Positions 26,737 through 33,491 of a DNA stretch of 64,000 bases are shown here, one piece after another. Source of the stretch: Nitrospirillum viridazoti CBAmc (GTDB lineage: Bacteria; Pseudomonadota; Alphaproteobacteria; Azospirillales; Azospirillaceae); the NCBI RefSeq assembly GCF_000730165.1, contig NZ_CP022111.1, forward strand, positions 1,302,001 to 1,366,000, given 5' to 3'. The notes under the pieces are model-generated. The model saw only the letters and a list, made by a program, of their open reading frames with translations. It was not told the DNA's origin and did not search any database. Numbering within the stretch: position 1 is the stretch's first letter; each line of letters starts with the position of its first letter. The position numbers were made by a program, and so were the translations under genes.

Positions 26737-26762
26737 AACCCGCGCCAGCGGTGATTTGTTCC
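26737..26762 (-). promoter_or_regulatory. EcfG-like (general stress sigma factor) promoter of the DUF883-like gene
   Basis: On the minus strand GGAAC (26758-26762), a 17-base spacer, then GGTT (26737-26740). The alphaproteobacterial EcfG consensus is GGAAC-N16/17-CGTT. The -10 box ends about 45 bases before the ATG at 26691. The same GGAACAAAT heptamer-plus pattern precedes the DUF3309 gene nearby. Confidence 0.5.
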
Positions 26763-26803
26763 CACCGTTCCGCCCGAGGCGGGGTACCTCTACCTGGATG
26801 GCC

Positions 26804-27079
26804 CTACCCCACCTTCCCGGGGCCGGACGGACGCTCAAGCCCGCCCAGGGCCGACAGCGCGTCGCAAACCGCCTTCATCTGTTCGGCGGTTTGCCCGGGG
26901 GTGGCGCCGGTCATGCTTTCCTCCGACGCGACCATCAGCAACTGCAGGTCATGTTCCCAATGCTGCAGCAACTGAATCTTCTGGTCGCGGGTGTACTGGT
27001 CGGACACGACGATGTCGTGCGGTCGCTCGAAATGGCTGGAAACGTCGCCCAAAAGGCGACCCAGGTCCTGGCTCGTCAT
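26804..27079 (-). CDS. Small conserved hypothetical protein, cytosolic
   Basis: 91 residues, no signal or membrane segment. It begins MTSQDLGRLLGDVSSHFERP, then DIVVSDQYTRDQKIQLLQHW and EHDLQLLMVASEESM. The arrangement of a short helical N-terminus and W-E-x-D near residue 47 is familiar from uncharacterised proteins of Rhizobiales/Rhodospirillales that sit beside stress genes. A GGAGGACAAG ribosome site precedes the ATG. It follows the DUF3309 gene by 47 bases on the same strand and probably shares its promoter. Function unknown. Confidence 0.7.
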   Translation of the reverse strand: MTSQDLGRLLGDVSSHFERPHDIVVSDQYTRDQKIQLLQHWEHDLQLLMVASEESMTGATPGQTAEQMKAVCDALSALGGLERPSGPGKVG

Positions 27080-27126
27080 CTTGTCCTCCGGCGTTTGGCG
27101 TGGGACAGGGGTGCGAAGGTCGGGCG

Positions 27127-27282
27127 TCAGGCTCTGCCTGTCAGCACCAGGACCAGCACGACGATCAGCACCAGGCCCAGCAGTCCGCTAGGGCCGTACC
27201 CCCAGCCGCTGCTGTAGGGCCAACTGGGCAGGGCGCCGATCAACAACAGGATCAAAATAACCAACAAGACGGTTCCGATCAT
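27127..27282 (-). CDS. DUF3309 family mini membrane protein
   Basis: 51 residues from the ATG at 27282, which has a strong AGGAGG site 8 bases upstream; a longer reading frame upstream is not supported. The sequence is two hydrophobic helices (GTVLLVILILLLIGALPSW and GLLGLVLIVVLVLVLTGRA) joined by PYSSGWGYGPSG. This two-helix layout with a W-G-Y-G-P-S-G turn is the DUF3309 pattern, widespread in alpha- and gammaproteobacteria and linked to stress regulons. An EcfG-like promoter lies about 50 bp upstream. Confidence 0.85.
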   Translation of the reverse strand: MIGTVLLVILILLLIGALPSWPYSSGWGYGPSGLLGLVLIVVLVLVLTGRA

Positions 27283-27652
27283 GAGGGGCCTCCTGAACAG
27301 GGTTCGGTTGTCAAATCGCTGACGAACCCAACCACGCCGGCAGTCATTTGTTCCGACGTAGGCCATCCGGACCGGTCCCGAACCAATCTATGACTTTGGT
27401 CACGGCAGCGAAGCTTTGGCCGAAGCGCGTTCCTGCGAAAGAGGGTCGGACCATTGGCGGGGAACAAAGGCGGCGGGGCCTGATTTAGACTGCACAAACG
27501 ACGGCCCAGCCCAGAGGGCAGGCCCAGCGCCCCGATTCCCTCCACCCCATGCCCGTTCCGTCACAGGACAGACGACCGTGGGACGGACGGGTCCCGGGGG
27601 TGACGCCGGGACACGAACGCCCTGGGCGTCGATGAGATGAAGGGACATCGTC
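27283..27652. other. 370-bp intergenic region between divergent stress genes
   Basis: No gene is supported here. The left part holds the EcfG-like promoter of the DUF3309 gene. In the right part GGGGAACAAAGG at 27459-27470 supplies a GGAAC box for the plus-strand gene at 27653, but only GATT is found at the correct distance, so it is a weak match. Short open frames in this stretch lack ribosome sites and family resemblance. Confidence 0.5.
27330..27354 (-). promoter_or_regulatory. EcfG-like promoter of the DUF3309 gene
   Basis: On the minus strand GGAAC (27350-27354), 16 bases, then GGTT (27330-27333), fitting GGAAC-N16-CGTT apart from one base. It ends about 48 bases before the DUF3309 start. 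The bases following GGAAC (AAAT) are the same as in the box of the DUF883-like gene. Confidence 0.5.
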
Positions 27653-28069
27653 ATGCAGCTGTTGTTCTGCGTCGGCCTGGGCGTCGTCTTGGGCCTGGTC
27701 TGCGGCAGGATCGTCAACGGCCGACCGGGATTTTTCACGGTGGAGGCCCTGCTGGGCGCCATCGGCTCCGTCATGGGCGCCTTCTTCTTCGGCGGCCTGG
27801 GCGTGCCCGCCAGCGCCCCGGTATTCCTGCACACGATGCTGTTCGCCACCTTTGGCGCCGTGGCCGCCATGTTCACCCTCTATGCCATTCTCATGGCCGT
27901 TTATTGGGGCAGCACCTTGTTGCGTGAGTATGAGGACCAGGCGGCGGGCGACACTGAGCCGCCCCCGGCGAAGGCCCTGCCCGTCGAAACACCCCTGGCT
28001 GCGACACCCCTGGCCGTGACACCCCTGACGGTCGGTGCCCGGCAGATGGAAACCACCATCGGCCTTTAA
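27653..28069 (+). CDS. Small integral membrane protein, GlsB/YeaQ/YmgE-like core with polar tail
   Basis: 138 residues. Residues 1-90 contain three hydrophobic helices: LLFCVGLGVVLGLVCGRIV, TVEALLGAIGSVMGAFFFGG, and FATFGAVAAMFTLYAILMAV. The G-x-x-x-G rich pattern and LLGAIGSVMG turn resemble GlsB/YeaQ/YmgE transglycosylase-associated proteins, which are stress-induced. The C-terminal 45 residues are a Pro/Thr-rich cytosolic tail with a TPLA repeat. It is co-directional with the DUF3008 gene 52 bases downstream. The similarity is moderate, and no enzymatic role should be assumed. Confidence 0.65.
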   Translation: MQLLFCVGLGVVLGLVCGRIVNGRPGFFTVEALLGAIGSVMGAFFFGGLGVPASAPVFLHTMLFATFGAVAAMFTLYAILMAVYWGSTLLREYEDQAAGDTEPPPAKALPVETPLAATPLAVTPLTVGARQMETTIGL

Positions 28070-28121
28070 CCCATCTCTTTAACCCACCTGGCGAATGCCA
28101 ATCAGCATATGGAGGACATCC

Positions 28122-28307
28122 ATGCCCGCCAAATCCCAGTCCCAGCAGAAGGCCGCCGGCGCGGCGCTGGCCGCCAAGCGCGGCGACATCAAGAAAAGCG
28201 AGTTGAAGGGCGCCTCCCGCTCCATGGAGAAATCCATGAGTGAGAAGGAGCTGCACGACATGGCGTCGACCAAGCGCAAGGGCAAGGCCGAACACGTCCA
28301 TCACTGA
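28122..28307 (+). CDS. DUF3008 family small basic protein
   Basis: 61 residues from the ATG at 28122, preceded by GGAGGA at a 6-base spacing. It starts MPAKSQSQQKAAGAALAAKR, then KGASRSMEKSMSEKELHDMA and ends STKRKGKAEHVHH. This is the full DUF3008 pattern (MPAKS..Q...A..AL..K.G......L.G.S..M..SMS..EL...A.T...GKP.H), a highly charged and probably disordered protein. DUF3008 genes often belong to alphaproteobacterial general stress groups, which fits the neighbours. Molecular function unknown. Confidence 0.85.
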   Translation: MPAKSQSQQKAAGAALAAKRGDIKKSELKGASRSMEKSMSEKELHDMASTKRKGKAEHVHH

Positions 28308-28402
28308 GCGTCGGTCACGACGCGCCGACAAGAATTGGCCAACCACGAATTGGTAGTCCCGCGAATGAGGGGGGCGGGCGGCGACGCCCAGCCCCCCTCC
28401 TC

Positions 28403-28468
28403 ATATCTGTGCGCCGTCCCCGCCATATTGGCTTTATATCTGTGCGCCGTCCCCGCCATATTGGCTTT
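28403..28468. repeat. Perfect 33-bp tandem duplication upstream of the copper operon
   Basis: Two identical, directly adjacent 33-bp units occupy 28403-28435 and 28436-28468. Each begins ATATCTGTGCGCC and ends CCATATTGGCTTT. The pair ends 41 bases before the start of the CopL-like gene, so it lies in its promoter region. No coding function is seen. The lack of any difference between the copies suggests a recent duplication or active maintenance. Confidence 0.95.
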
Positions 28469-28474
28469 GCCCCC

Positions 28475-28502
28475 TTGCTGGCGCCGGCCAGGGCGCTATA
28501 GT
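28475..28502 (+). promoter_or_regulatory. Candidate sigma70-type promoter for the copper operon, possibly leaderless
   Basis: TTGCTG (28475-28480), a 16-base spacer, then TATAGT (28497-28502). The ATG of the CopL-like gene is at 28510, so transcription would begin at or within one or two bases of the start codon. No ribosome site is present before that ATG, which is consistent with a leaderless message. Confidence 0.35.
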
Positions 28503-28509
28503 CGGCGCC

Positions 28510-28887
28510 ATGATCCGGCTGCCCCCGCTTCCCCTGCTGGCGTTGCTCACCCTCGTGATCCTGGTCACGGGCTGGTCGGCGCCCGCGCGGGCGCATGATT
28601 GCGGGCAGGCCGTCGCGGTGGCCGCATCCTCCGCCCTTGCCGCCGCCCCCGCCGACCATACTGTCGCGACCGCCGCCCACGACTGCCATGAGGCGGCTGA
28701 CTGCTGCTGCGCCGGCGGAATGGCGGGCTGTGCCACGGGGTGCGCCGGCCTGCTGGTGCCGTCCGTCCTGCCGGGCGCGGAGCGGACCGCCGCGCCGCTG
28801 ATGCTGCTGGCCGCCGGCGACAGCCGGGGCGCCGGCCTGGCCCTGGCGCCCGCCTTGGGGCCGCCCAGACCCAGCCGCATCGCCTGA
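28510..28887 (+). CDS. Exported Cys/His-rich small protein, CopL-like
   Basis: 125 residues. A signal peptide (MIRLPPLPLLALLTLVILVT, cleavage near SAPARA-HD) is followed by a metal-ligand-rich segment: HDCGQ, then DHTVATAAHDCHEAADCCCA and CATGCAG. The end LGPPRPSRIA has the PPRP tail seen in CopL-type proteins. CopL is a small metal-binding protein encoded in front of copA/copB copper-resistance genes in Xanthomonas and relatives and needed for their copper response. Here it heads a lipoprotein-TolC-multicopper oxidase operon. The role is inferred from composition and place. Confidence 0.6.
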   Translation: MIRLPPLPLLALLTLVILVTGWSAPARAHDCGQAVAVAASSALAAAPADHTVATAAHDCHEAADCCCAGGMAGCATGCAGLLVPSVLPGAERTAAPLMLLAAGDSRGAGLALAPALGPPRPSRIA

Positions 28888-28960
28888 GGCCCGGGCGCCC
28901 TTGGCGGGGCCCCCGCGCGTTCCACCGCGACCGGTTTGCCCTTTCTCCCGAGTTTTTCCC

Positions 28961-29203
28961 ATGCCCCCATTTCTTGCGCGTGTCGCCCTGCTGGCGACCG
29001 TGGCGGGCTGCGCCCCCGTGGCGCCACCCGCCTTTTCGCCGGGACCTGGCGCCGCCGACGCCGGCGCCCCCGTGACACCCTGGATTCGCCCCGCCCCGCC
29101 CGCCGAGGCGGCGCCCGCCCCGGATGCGGTCCCACCGGATATGGCCCCCATGCCGGCCATGCCCGGCATGGACCATGGTTCCCACCATGGGAGCACGCCA
29201 TGA
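28961..29203 (+). CDS. Small Met/His-rich lipoprotein of the copper operon
   Basis: 80 residues. The N-terminus MPPFLARVALLATVAGCAPV is a lipoprotein signal with the lipidated Cys at about residue 17. The body is Pro/Ala-rich and ends PDMAPMPAMPGMDHGSHHGS, a cluster of Met and His typical of Cu(I)/Cu(II)-binding periplasmic proteins. Its TGA overlaps the ATG of the TolC-family gene (ATGA at 29200). It may hand copper to the exporter or the oxidase. I know no named family for it. Confidence 0.6.
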   Translation: MPPFLARVALLATVAGCAPVAPPAFSPGPGAADAGAPVTPWIRPAPPAEAAPAPDAVPPDMAPMPAMPGMDHGSHHGSTP

Positions 29204-30603
29204 CCGTATCGAAATGGTTGACGCCGCTGATGATGGCCGGCGCACTGACCGGCTGCGCCACCGTCCCGCCCGAGGCCGGCTTCCCCGATGTGCAGAAGCA
29301 GCTGGAGGCCCGCGTGCCCCAGCGCGTCGCCTGGAACCGCGATGCCGCCGACGACGCCCAGGCCGGCCAGGCGGTGGCCGCACTGCTGGCCCGGCCGCTG
29401 ACCGCCGACGGCGCGGTGCAGGTGGCACTGCTGAATAACCCCGGGCTGCAGGCAACCTATGAGGACCTGGGCGTGGCCCAGGCCGATCTGGTGCAGGCCG
29501 GCCTGTTGCGCAACCCCATCTTGTCGCTGGCCACCGAGTTTCCCACCAAGGGGGCGGAGCCGCCGAAGCTGGAATTCAGCGTCGTCGCCAATTTCCTGGA
29601 CCTGCTGTGGCTGCCCGCCCGGCGGAAGGTGGCGGCGGACCGGTTCGAGCAGGTGAAGCTGACCGTCAGCGCCGAGGTGGTGGAGCTGGCCGCCGAGACC
29701 CGGGCCGCCTATCTGCGCCATCGCGCGGCGCTGGAGGAGGCGCAGACCCTGGCCCAGGCGCTGGACGCGGCGCAGGCGGCCTATGACCTGATGGTCCGCC
29801 TGAACCAGGCCGGCAACGTCAGCGAGCGTCGCCTGGCCACCGAACAGGCCGCCCTGGAGGAAACCCGGGTGGACAGCATGGAGGCCGCCGCCGAGGTCAC
29901 CGCCACGCGCGAGACGCTGACCCGCCTGATGGGCCTGTGGGGCCCGCAAGCGCAGTGGAGCGTGGCCGGCGACCTGCCGCCCCTGCCCCCTGAGGAGCCG
30001 GGGCTGGCCAGCGTGGAAAGCGCCGTCATCGCCGGCAACCTGAAGCTGGACGCCGCCCGTCGCACCACCGCGGCCAAGGCCTCGGCCCTGGGCTTGGCCG
30101 ATGCCAGCCGCCTTTGGACCGACGGTGAGCTGGGCGTGGCAGGGGAGCGAGAGACCGACCGGTCCCTGGTCATCGGCCCGTCCCTGACCCTCGCCCTCCC
30201 CCTGTTCGACCAGGGCCAGCCGGCCGTGGCCAAGGCGGAGGCCGAGTATCGGCAGGAGGCACGACGTACCCTGCAACTGGCCGTGGACCTGCGCTCGGAA
30301 GCGCGCGAAGCGCGCGACCGCCTGGTCCGCGCCCGCGATCTGGCGGACCATTACCTGCACACGGTGCTGCCCCTGCAGGACCGCCTGGTCCGCCTGGGCA
30401 TGGCCGAATACAACTATATGCTGACCAGCCCGTTCGAGGTCATGGCCGCGCGACAGGCCCGCCTGACGGCCTATCGCCGCTACATCACCGCCGTCCGCGA
30501 CTATTGGCTGGCCGACAGCGACCTGATCCGCCTGGCGGGCGGACGCCAGACCATTTCCCAGCCCACCCCCAACGAAGCGCCCCAGCCGGGAGGCCCGTCA
30601 TGA
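29200..30603 (+). CDS. TolC-family outer-membrane protein of the copper operon
   Basis: 467 residues from the ATG at 29200. A lipoprotein signal is present (LMMAGALTGCATVPPEAGFP). Two outer-membrane-efflux repeats follow: AVQVALLNNPGLQATYEDLG, QADLVQAGLLRNPILSLA, ETRAAYLRHRAALEEAQTLA and later SLTLALPLFDQGQPAVAKAE, ARDRLVRARDLADHYLHTVL. The S-L-A...P-L-F-D-Q-G stretch is the TolC core. It forms a channel through the outer membrane, but no RND or ABC partner is in this operon. Start and stop both overlap the neighbours by 4 bases, so the three genes are translated together. Confidence 0.88.
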   Translation: MTVSKWLTPLMMAGALTGCATVPPEAGFPDVQKQLEARVPQRVAWNRDAADDAQAGQAVAALLARPLTADGAVQVALLNNPGLQATYEDLGVAQADLVQAGLLRNPILSLATEFPTKGAEPPKLEFSVVANFLDLLWLPARRKVAADRFEQVKLTVSAEVVELAAETRAAYLRHRAALEEAQTLAQALDAAQAAYDLMVRLNQAGNVSERRLATEQAALEETRVDSMEAAAEVTATRETLTRLMGLWGPQAQWSVAGDLPPLPPEEPGLASVESAVIAGNLKLDAARRTTAAKASALGLADASRLWTDGELGVAGERETDRSLVIGPSLTLALPLFDQGQPAVAKAEAEYRQEARRTLQLAVDLRSEAREARDRLVRARDLADHYLHTVLPLQDRLVRLGMAEYNYMLTSPFEVMAARQARLTAYRRYITAVRDYWLADSDLIRLAGGRQTISQPTPNEAPQPGGPS

Positions 30604-31970
30604 CCACCTATCTACCCTGGGGCCGTCGCCAGTTGCTGAAGTCCGCCGCCCTGCTGGGCGGGGCCGGCGCCCTGCTGCGGGGCACGCCGGCCGCCGCGCA
30701 GGACCACGCGCACCATACGGCCCCGGCCATGCCGGCGACCAATCCCCCCGCTAAGCCTCGCGCCATGTCCATGGACCGCAAGACGGTGGCGGCGTCGATC
30801 ACCCCGCCGCGGCCGCCCAGGCTGGTACCCGGTACGGAGCGGCCGGCCACCATCACGCTGAACGGCGGCACCCTGCCCTTCGTCCTGAAGGACGGGGTCA
30901 AGGAATTCCACCTGACGGCGCATGAGTTCGAGCAGGAGTTCGCGCCCGGCTTCAAGGTCAAGGTCTGGGGCTACAACGGCAGCAGCCCCGGCCCCACCAT
31001 CGAGGCGGTGGAGGGCGACCGGGTGCGCATCCTGGTCACCAACAAGCTGCCGGAGCCCACCAGCATCCATTGGCACGGCGTGCTGTTGCCCTCGGGCATG
31101 GACGGCGTCAGCGGCCTGTCCGCCCCGCCCATCCCGCCGGGGGAGACCTGGGCCTATGAGTTCACGCTGCGCCAGCACGGGACCCAGATGTACCACCCGC
31201 ATTTCGACGAGATGGTGCAGATGGCGGTGGGCATGATGGGCATGTTCATCATCCATCCCAGGGACGCCGCCGTGGGCCAGGTGGACCGCGACTACACCAT
31301 GATGCTGCATGCCTGGGCCATCCACCCCGGCACCTCGCGCCCCGATCCGGCCGTGATGCTGGAACACGACACCTGGACTATCAACGGCCGGGTCTTCCCC
31401 GCCGTGGAGCACCTGGTGGTGAAGACGGGACAGCGGGTACGCCTGCGCATCGGCAACGTGTCCATGCACGAGCATCCCATGCACATCCATGGCCACCACA
31501 TGTGGGTGACGGGTACGGACGGCGGCATGATCCCGGAAGGCGCCCGCTGGCCGGAAACCACCATCCAGGTGCCGGTGGGCAGCACCCGCACGGTGGAGTT
31601 CGTGGCCGACAACCCGGGCGACTGGGCCTTCCACTGCCACAAGACCCACCACGCCATGAACACCATGGGCCACGACATCCCCAACTTCCTGGGCGTCAGC
31701 CAGGGGGAGGTGGCCCAGCGCCTGGGCGCGCAGCTGCCGGGCTACATGCCCATGGGTGAAGGCGGCATGGGCGACATGGGCCATATGGCCGGCATGATGC
31801 CCGGCCCGGCCAACACCCCACCCATGATGACCGGCACCGGGCCCTATGGCGGCCTGGACATGGGCGGCATGGTGACGGTGATCAAGGTGCGCGACGAGCT
31901 GGCCGCCGACTACCGCGACCCCGGTTGGTACAAGGCGCCCAAGGGCACCATGGCCTGGAAGGTGGGGTGA
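30600..31970 (+). CDS. Multicopper oxidase with Tat signal (CopA/CueO-type copper detoxification)
   Basis: 456 residues. It opens MTTYLPWGRRQLLKSAALLG, a twin-arginine signal, then an H/M-bearing stretch (QDHAHHTAPAMPATN). Copper ligands are visible: SIHWHGV and MYHPHFDE in the first cupredoxin part, and HEHPMHIHGHHMW plus FHCHKTHHAMNTM in the last, giving the type 1/2/3 sites. A Met-rich segment (GMGDMGHMAGMMPGP) near residue 385 resembles Cu(I)-binding inserts. It would oxidise Cu(I) in the periplasm. The ATG overlaps the tolC-type stop. Confidence 0.93.
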   Translation: MTTYLPWGRRQLLKSAALLGGAGALLRGTPAAAQDHAHHTAPAMPATNPPAKPRAMSMDRKTVAASITPPRPPRLVPGTERPATITLNGGTLPFVLKDGVKEFHLTAHEFEQEFAPGFKVKVWGYNGSSPGPTIEAVEGDRVRILVTNKLPEPTSIHWHGVLLPSGMDGVSGLSAPPIPPGETWAYEFTLRQHGTQMYHPHFDEMVQMAVGMMGMFIIHPRDAAVGQVDRDYTMMLHAWAIHPGTSRPDPAVMLEHDTWTINGRVFPAVEHLVVKTGQRVRLRIGNVSMHEHPMHIHGHHMWVTGTDGGMIPEGARWPETTIQVPVGSTRTVEFVADNPGDWAFHCHKTHHAMNTMGHDIPNFLGVSQGEVAQRLGAQLPGYMPMGEGGMGDMGHMAGMMPGPANTPPMMTGTGPYGGLDMGGMVTVIKVRDELAADYRDPGWYKAPKGTMAWKVG

Positions 31971-31980
31971 GCTAAACGCG

Positions 31981-32028
31981 CGGGACGGGACCGGAGCCAG
32001 ACGCCATAGTCGGCACGGTTCCGTCCCG
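31981..32028 (+). terminator. Long hairpin between multicopper oxidase and DHA2 exporter
   Basis: CGGGACGGGACCG (31981-31993) pairs with CGGTTCCGTCCCG (32016-32028), a 13-bp stem with one G-U pair and a 22-base loop. It begins 10 bases after the oxidase stop and ends 16 bases before the next ATG. The following TTCCCG is a poor T-run, so it may be a weak terminator, attenuator or stability element. Confidence 0.45.
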
Positions 32029-32044
32029 TTCCCGCCTGGTCTCC

Positions 32045-33460
32045 ATGTCTGACACCGCCGTTTCCGCCCGTCACAGCCGCGCCGTGACCTACTTGGTCGC
32101 GGGCGCCTTTTTCATGGAGCTGCTGGACGGCACGGTGATCGCCACCGCCATGCCCCAGATGGCACGGTCCTTCGGCGTGGCGCCGGTGGACATGAACATC
32201 GGCATGACGGCCTATCTGCTGGCGCTGGCCGTGTTCATCCCCATCAGCGGCTGGGTGGCCGACCGGCTGGGGCCGCGCACGGTGTTCGGCGGCGCCATCG
32301 GCCTGTTCACGCTGTCGTCCCTGCTGTGCGGCCTCAGCCCCAGCCTCTGGACCTTCACCGCCGCGCGCGTGCTGCAGGGACTGGGTGGGGCGGCCATGGT
32401 ACCGGTGGGGCGTCTGATCATCCTGCGCATCACGGAGAAGAAGGATCTGATGCGGGCCATCGGCACCACCGTGTGGCCCGGCTTGGTGGCGCCGGTGCTG
32501 GGCCCGCCGCTGGGTGGCTTCATCGTCACCTATGCCGATTGGCCCTGGATCTTCTTCCTGAATCTGCCCCTGGGCCTGGCGGCGCTGGCCATGACCATCG
32601 CCTGGGTGCCCCATGAGCGCCCGACCGACTCTCGGCCCCTGGATGTGAAAGGCTTCCTGCTGTCGGGCGCGGCCCTGGTGGCCCTGGTCTTCGGACTGGA
32701 CACCCTGGGCCAGGGCGCGCGGGCGCCTGTGCAGGCCGTCGGCGGCATCGCCCTGGGCCTGGTGCTGTCGGTCCTGACCATCCGCCATTGCCGCCGCCAT
32801 CCGGCGCCGCTGTTCAAGCTGGACGCCTTGCGCCTGCCGACCTACGCCATCACCGTCTGGGGCGGTTCGGTGCAGCGGGTAGCCATCGGCACCGTGCCCT
32901 TCCTGACCCCGCTGCTGTTCCAGACCGTGCTGGGCCTGGACGCCTTTCAGTCCGGCACCCTGGTGCTGTGCATCTTCGCCGGCAACCTGTCGATGAAGAT
33001 GGTGACCAACCAGGTGCTGCGCCGCTTCGGCTTCCGCCGGGTGCTGCTGGTCAACGGCGTGCTGATGTCCCTGTCGCTGGCGGCCTGCGGCCTGTTCACG
33101 CCGGACACGCCCAAGGCGGTGGTGGGGCTGGTGCTGTTCCTGGGCGGCCTGTTCCGCTCCATGCAGTTCACCGGCCTCGGCACCATCCAGTTCGCCGACG
33201 TGCCCAAGGAGGAGGTCTCGGCCGCCAACACCCTGGCCGCCATGCTGGGGCAACTGACCTCCGGCCTGGGCGTGGTGGCGGGGGCGCTGGCCTTGAACCT
33301 GGGCGCCTTCCTGCGCGGCCATCCCCAGGGGCAGTCGGATCTGACCGATTTCCGCAACGCCTTCTTCGTCATGGGGGCCGCCGTGCTGCTCAGCCTCTAC
33401 GACGCCTGGAAACTGGCGCCCGATGCCGCCCAGAACGTCAGCGGGCACCAGCGCGCCTGA
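32045..33460 (+). CDS. MFS exporter, DHA2 (EmrB/QacA) family
   Basis: 471 residues with about 14 hydrophobic helices. The first helix holds FFMELLDGTVIATAMPQMAR, the D1 motif of DHA2 pumps. Then GWVADRLGPRTVFGGAIGLF (motif A) and FTAARVLQGLGGAAMVPVGR (motif B), with LGPPLGGFIVTYADWPWIFF (motif C). It exports drugs or metabolites by proton antiport. No ribosome site is obvious before the ATG and a hairpin sits just upstream. It follows the copper operon by 74 bases; a link with copper is not implied by the family. Confidence 0.92.
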   Translation: MSDTAVSARHSRAVTYLVAGAFFMELLDGTVIATAMPQMARSFGVAPVDMNIGMTAYLLALAVFIPISGWVADRLGPRTVFGGAIGLFTLSSLLCGLSPSLWTFTAARVLQGLGGAAMVPVGRLIILRITEKKDLMRAIGTTVWPGLVAPVLGPPLGGFIVTYADWPWIFFLNLPLGLAALAMTIAWVPHERPTDSRPLDVKGFLLSGAALVALVFGLDTLGQGARAPVQAVGGIALGLVLSVLTIRHCRRHPAPLFKLDALRLPTYAITVWGGSVQRVAIGTVPFLTPLLFQTVLGLDAFQSGTLVLCIFAGNLSMKMVTNQVLRRFGFRRVLLVNGVLMSLSLAACGLFTPDTPKAVVGLVLFLGGLFRSMQFTGLGTIQFADVPKEEVSAANTLAAMLGQLTSGLGVVAGALALNLGAFLRGHPQGQSDLTDFRNAFFVMGAAVLLSLYDAWKLAPDAAQNVSGHQRA

Positions 33461-33491
33461 CGCGAAACCGGATGCGCCGCGACGTCGCCCG

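Noticed and set aside
27416-27640. A 74-codon open frame between DUF3309 and the GlsB-like gene
   Set aside because: It has no ribosome site, its composition matches noncoding sequence, and it lies where a promoter is expected.
28403-28468. The duplicated 33-mer considered as CRISPR repeats or an insertion-site duplication
   Set aside because: There is no spacer between the copies and no mobile element between or beside them; a simple tandem duplication fits better.
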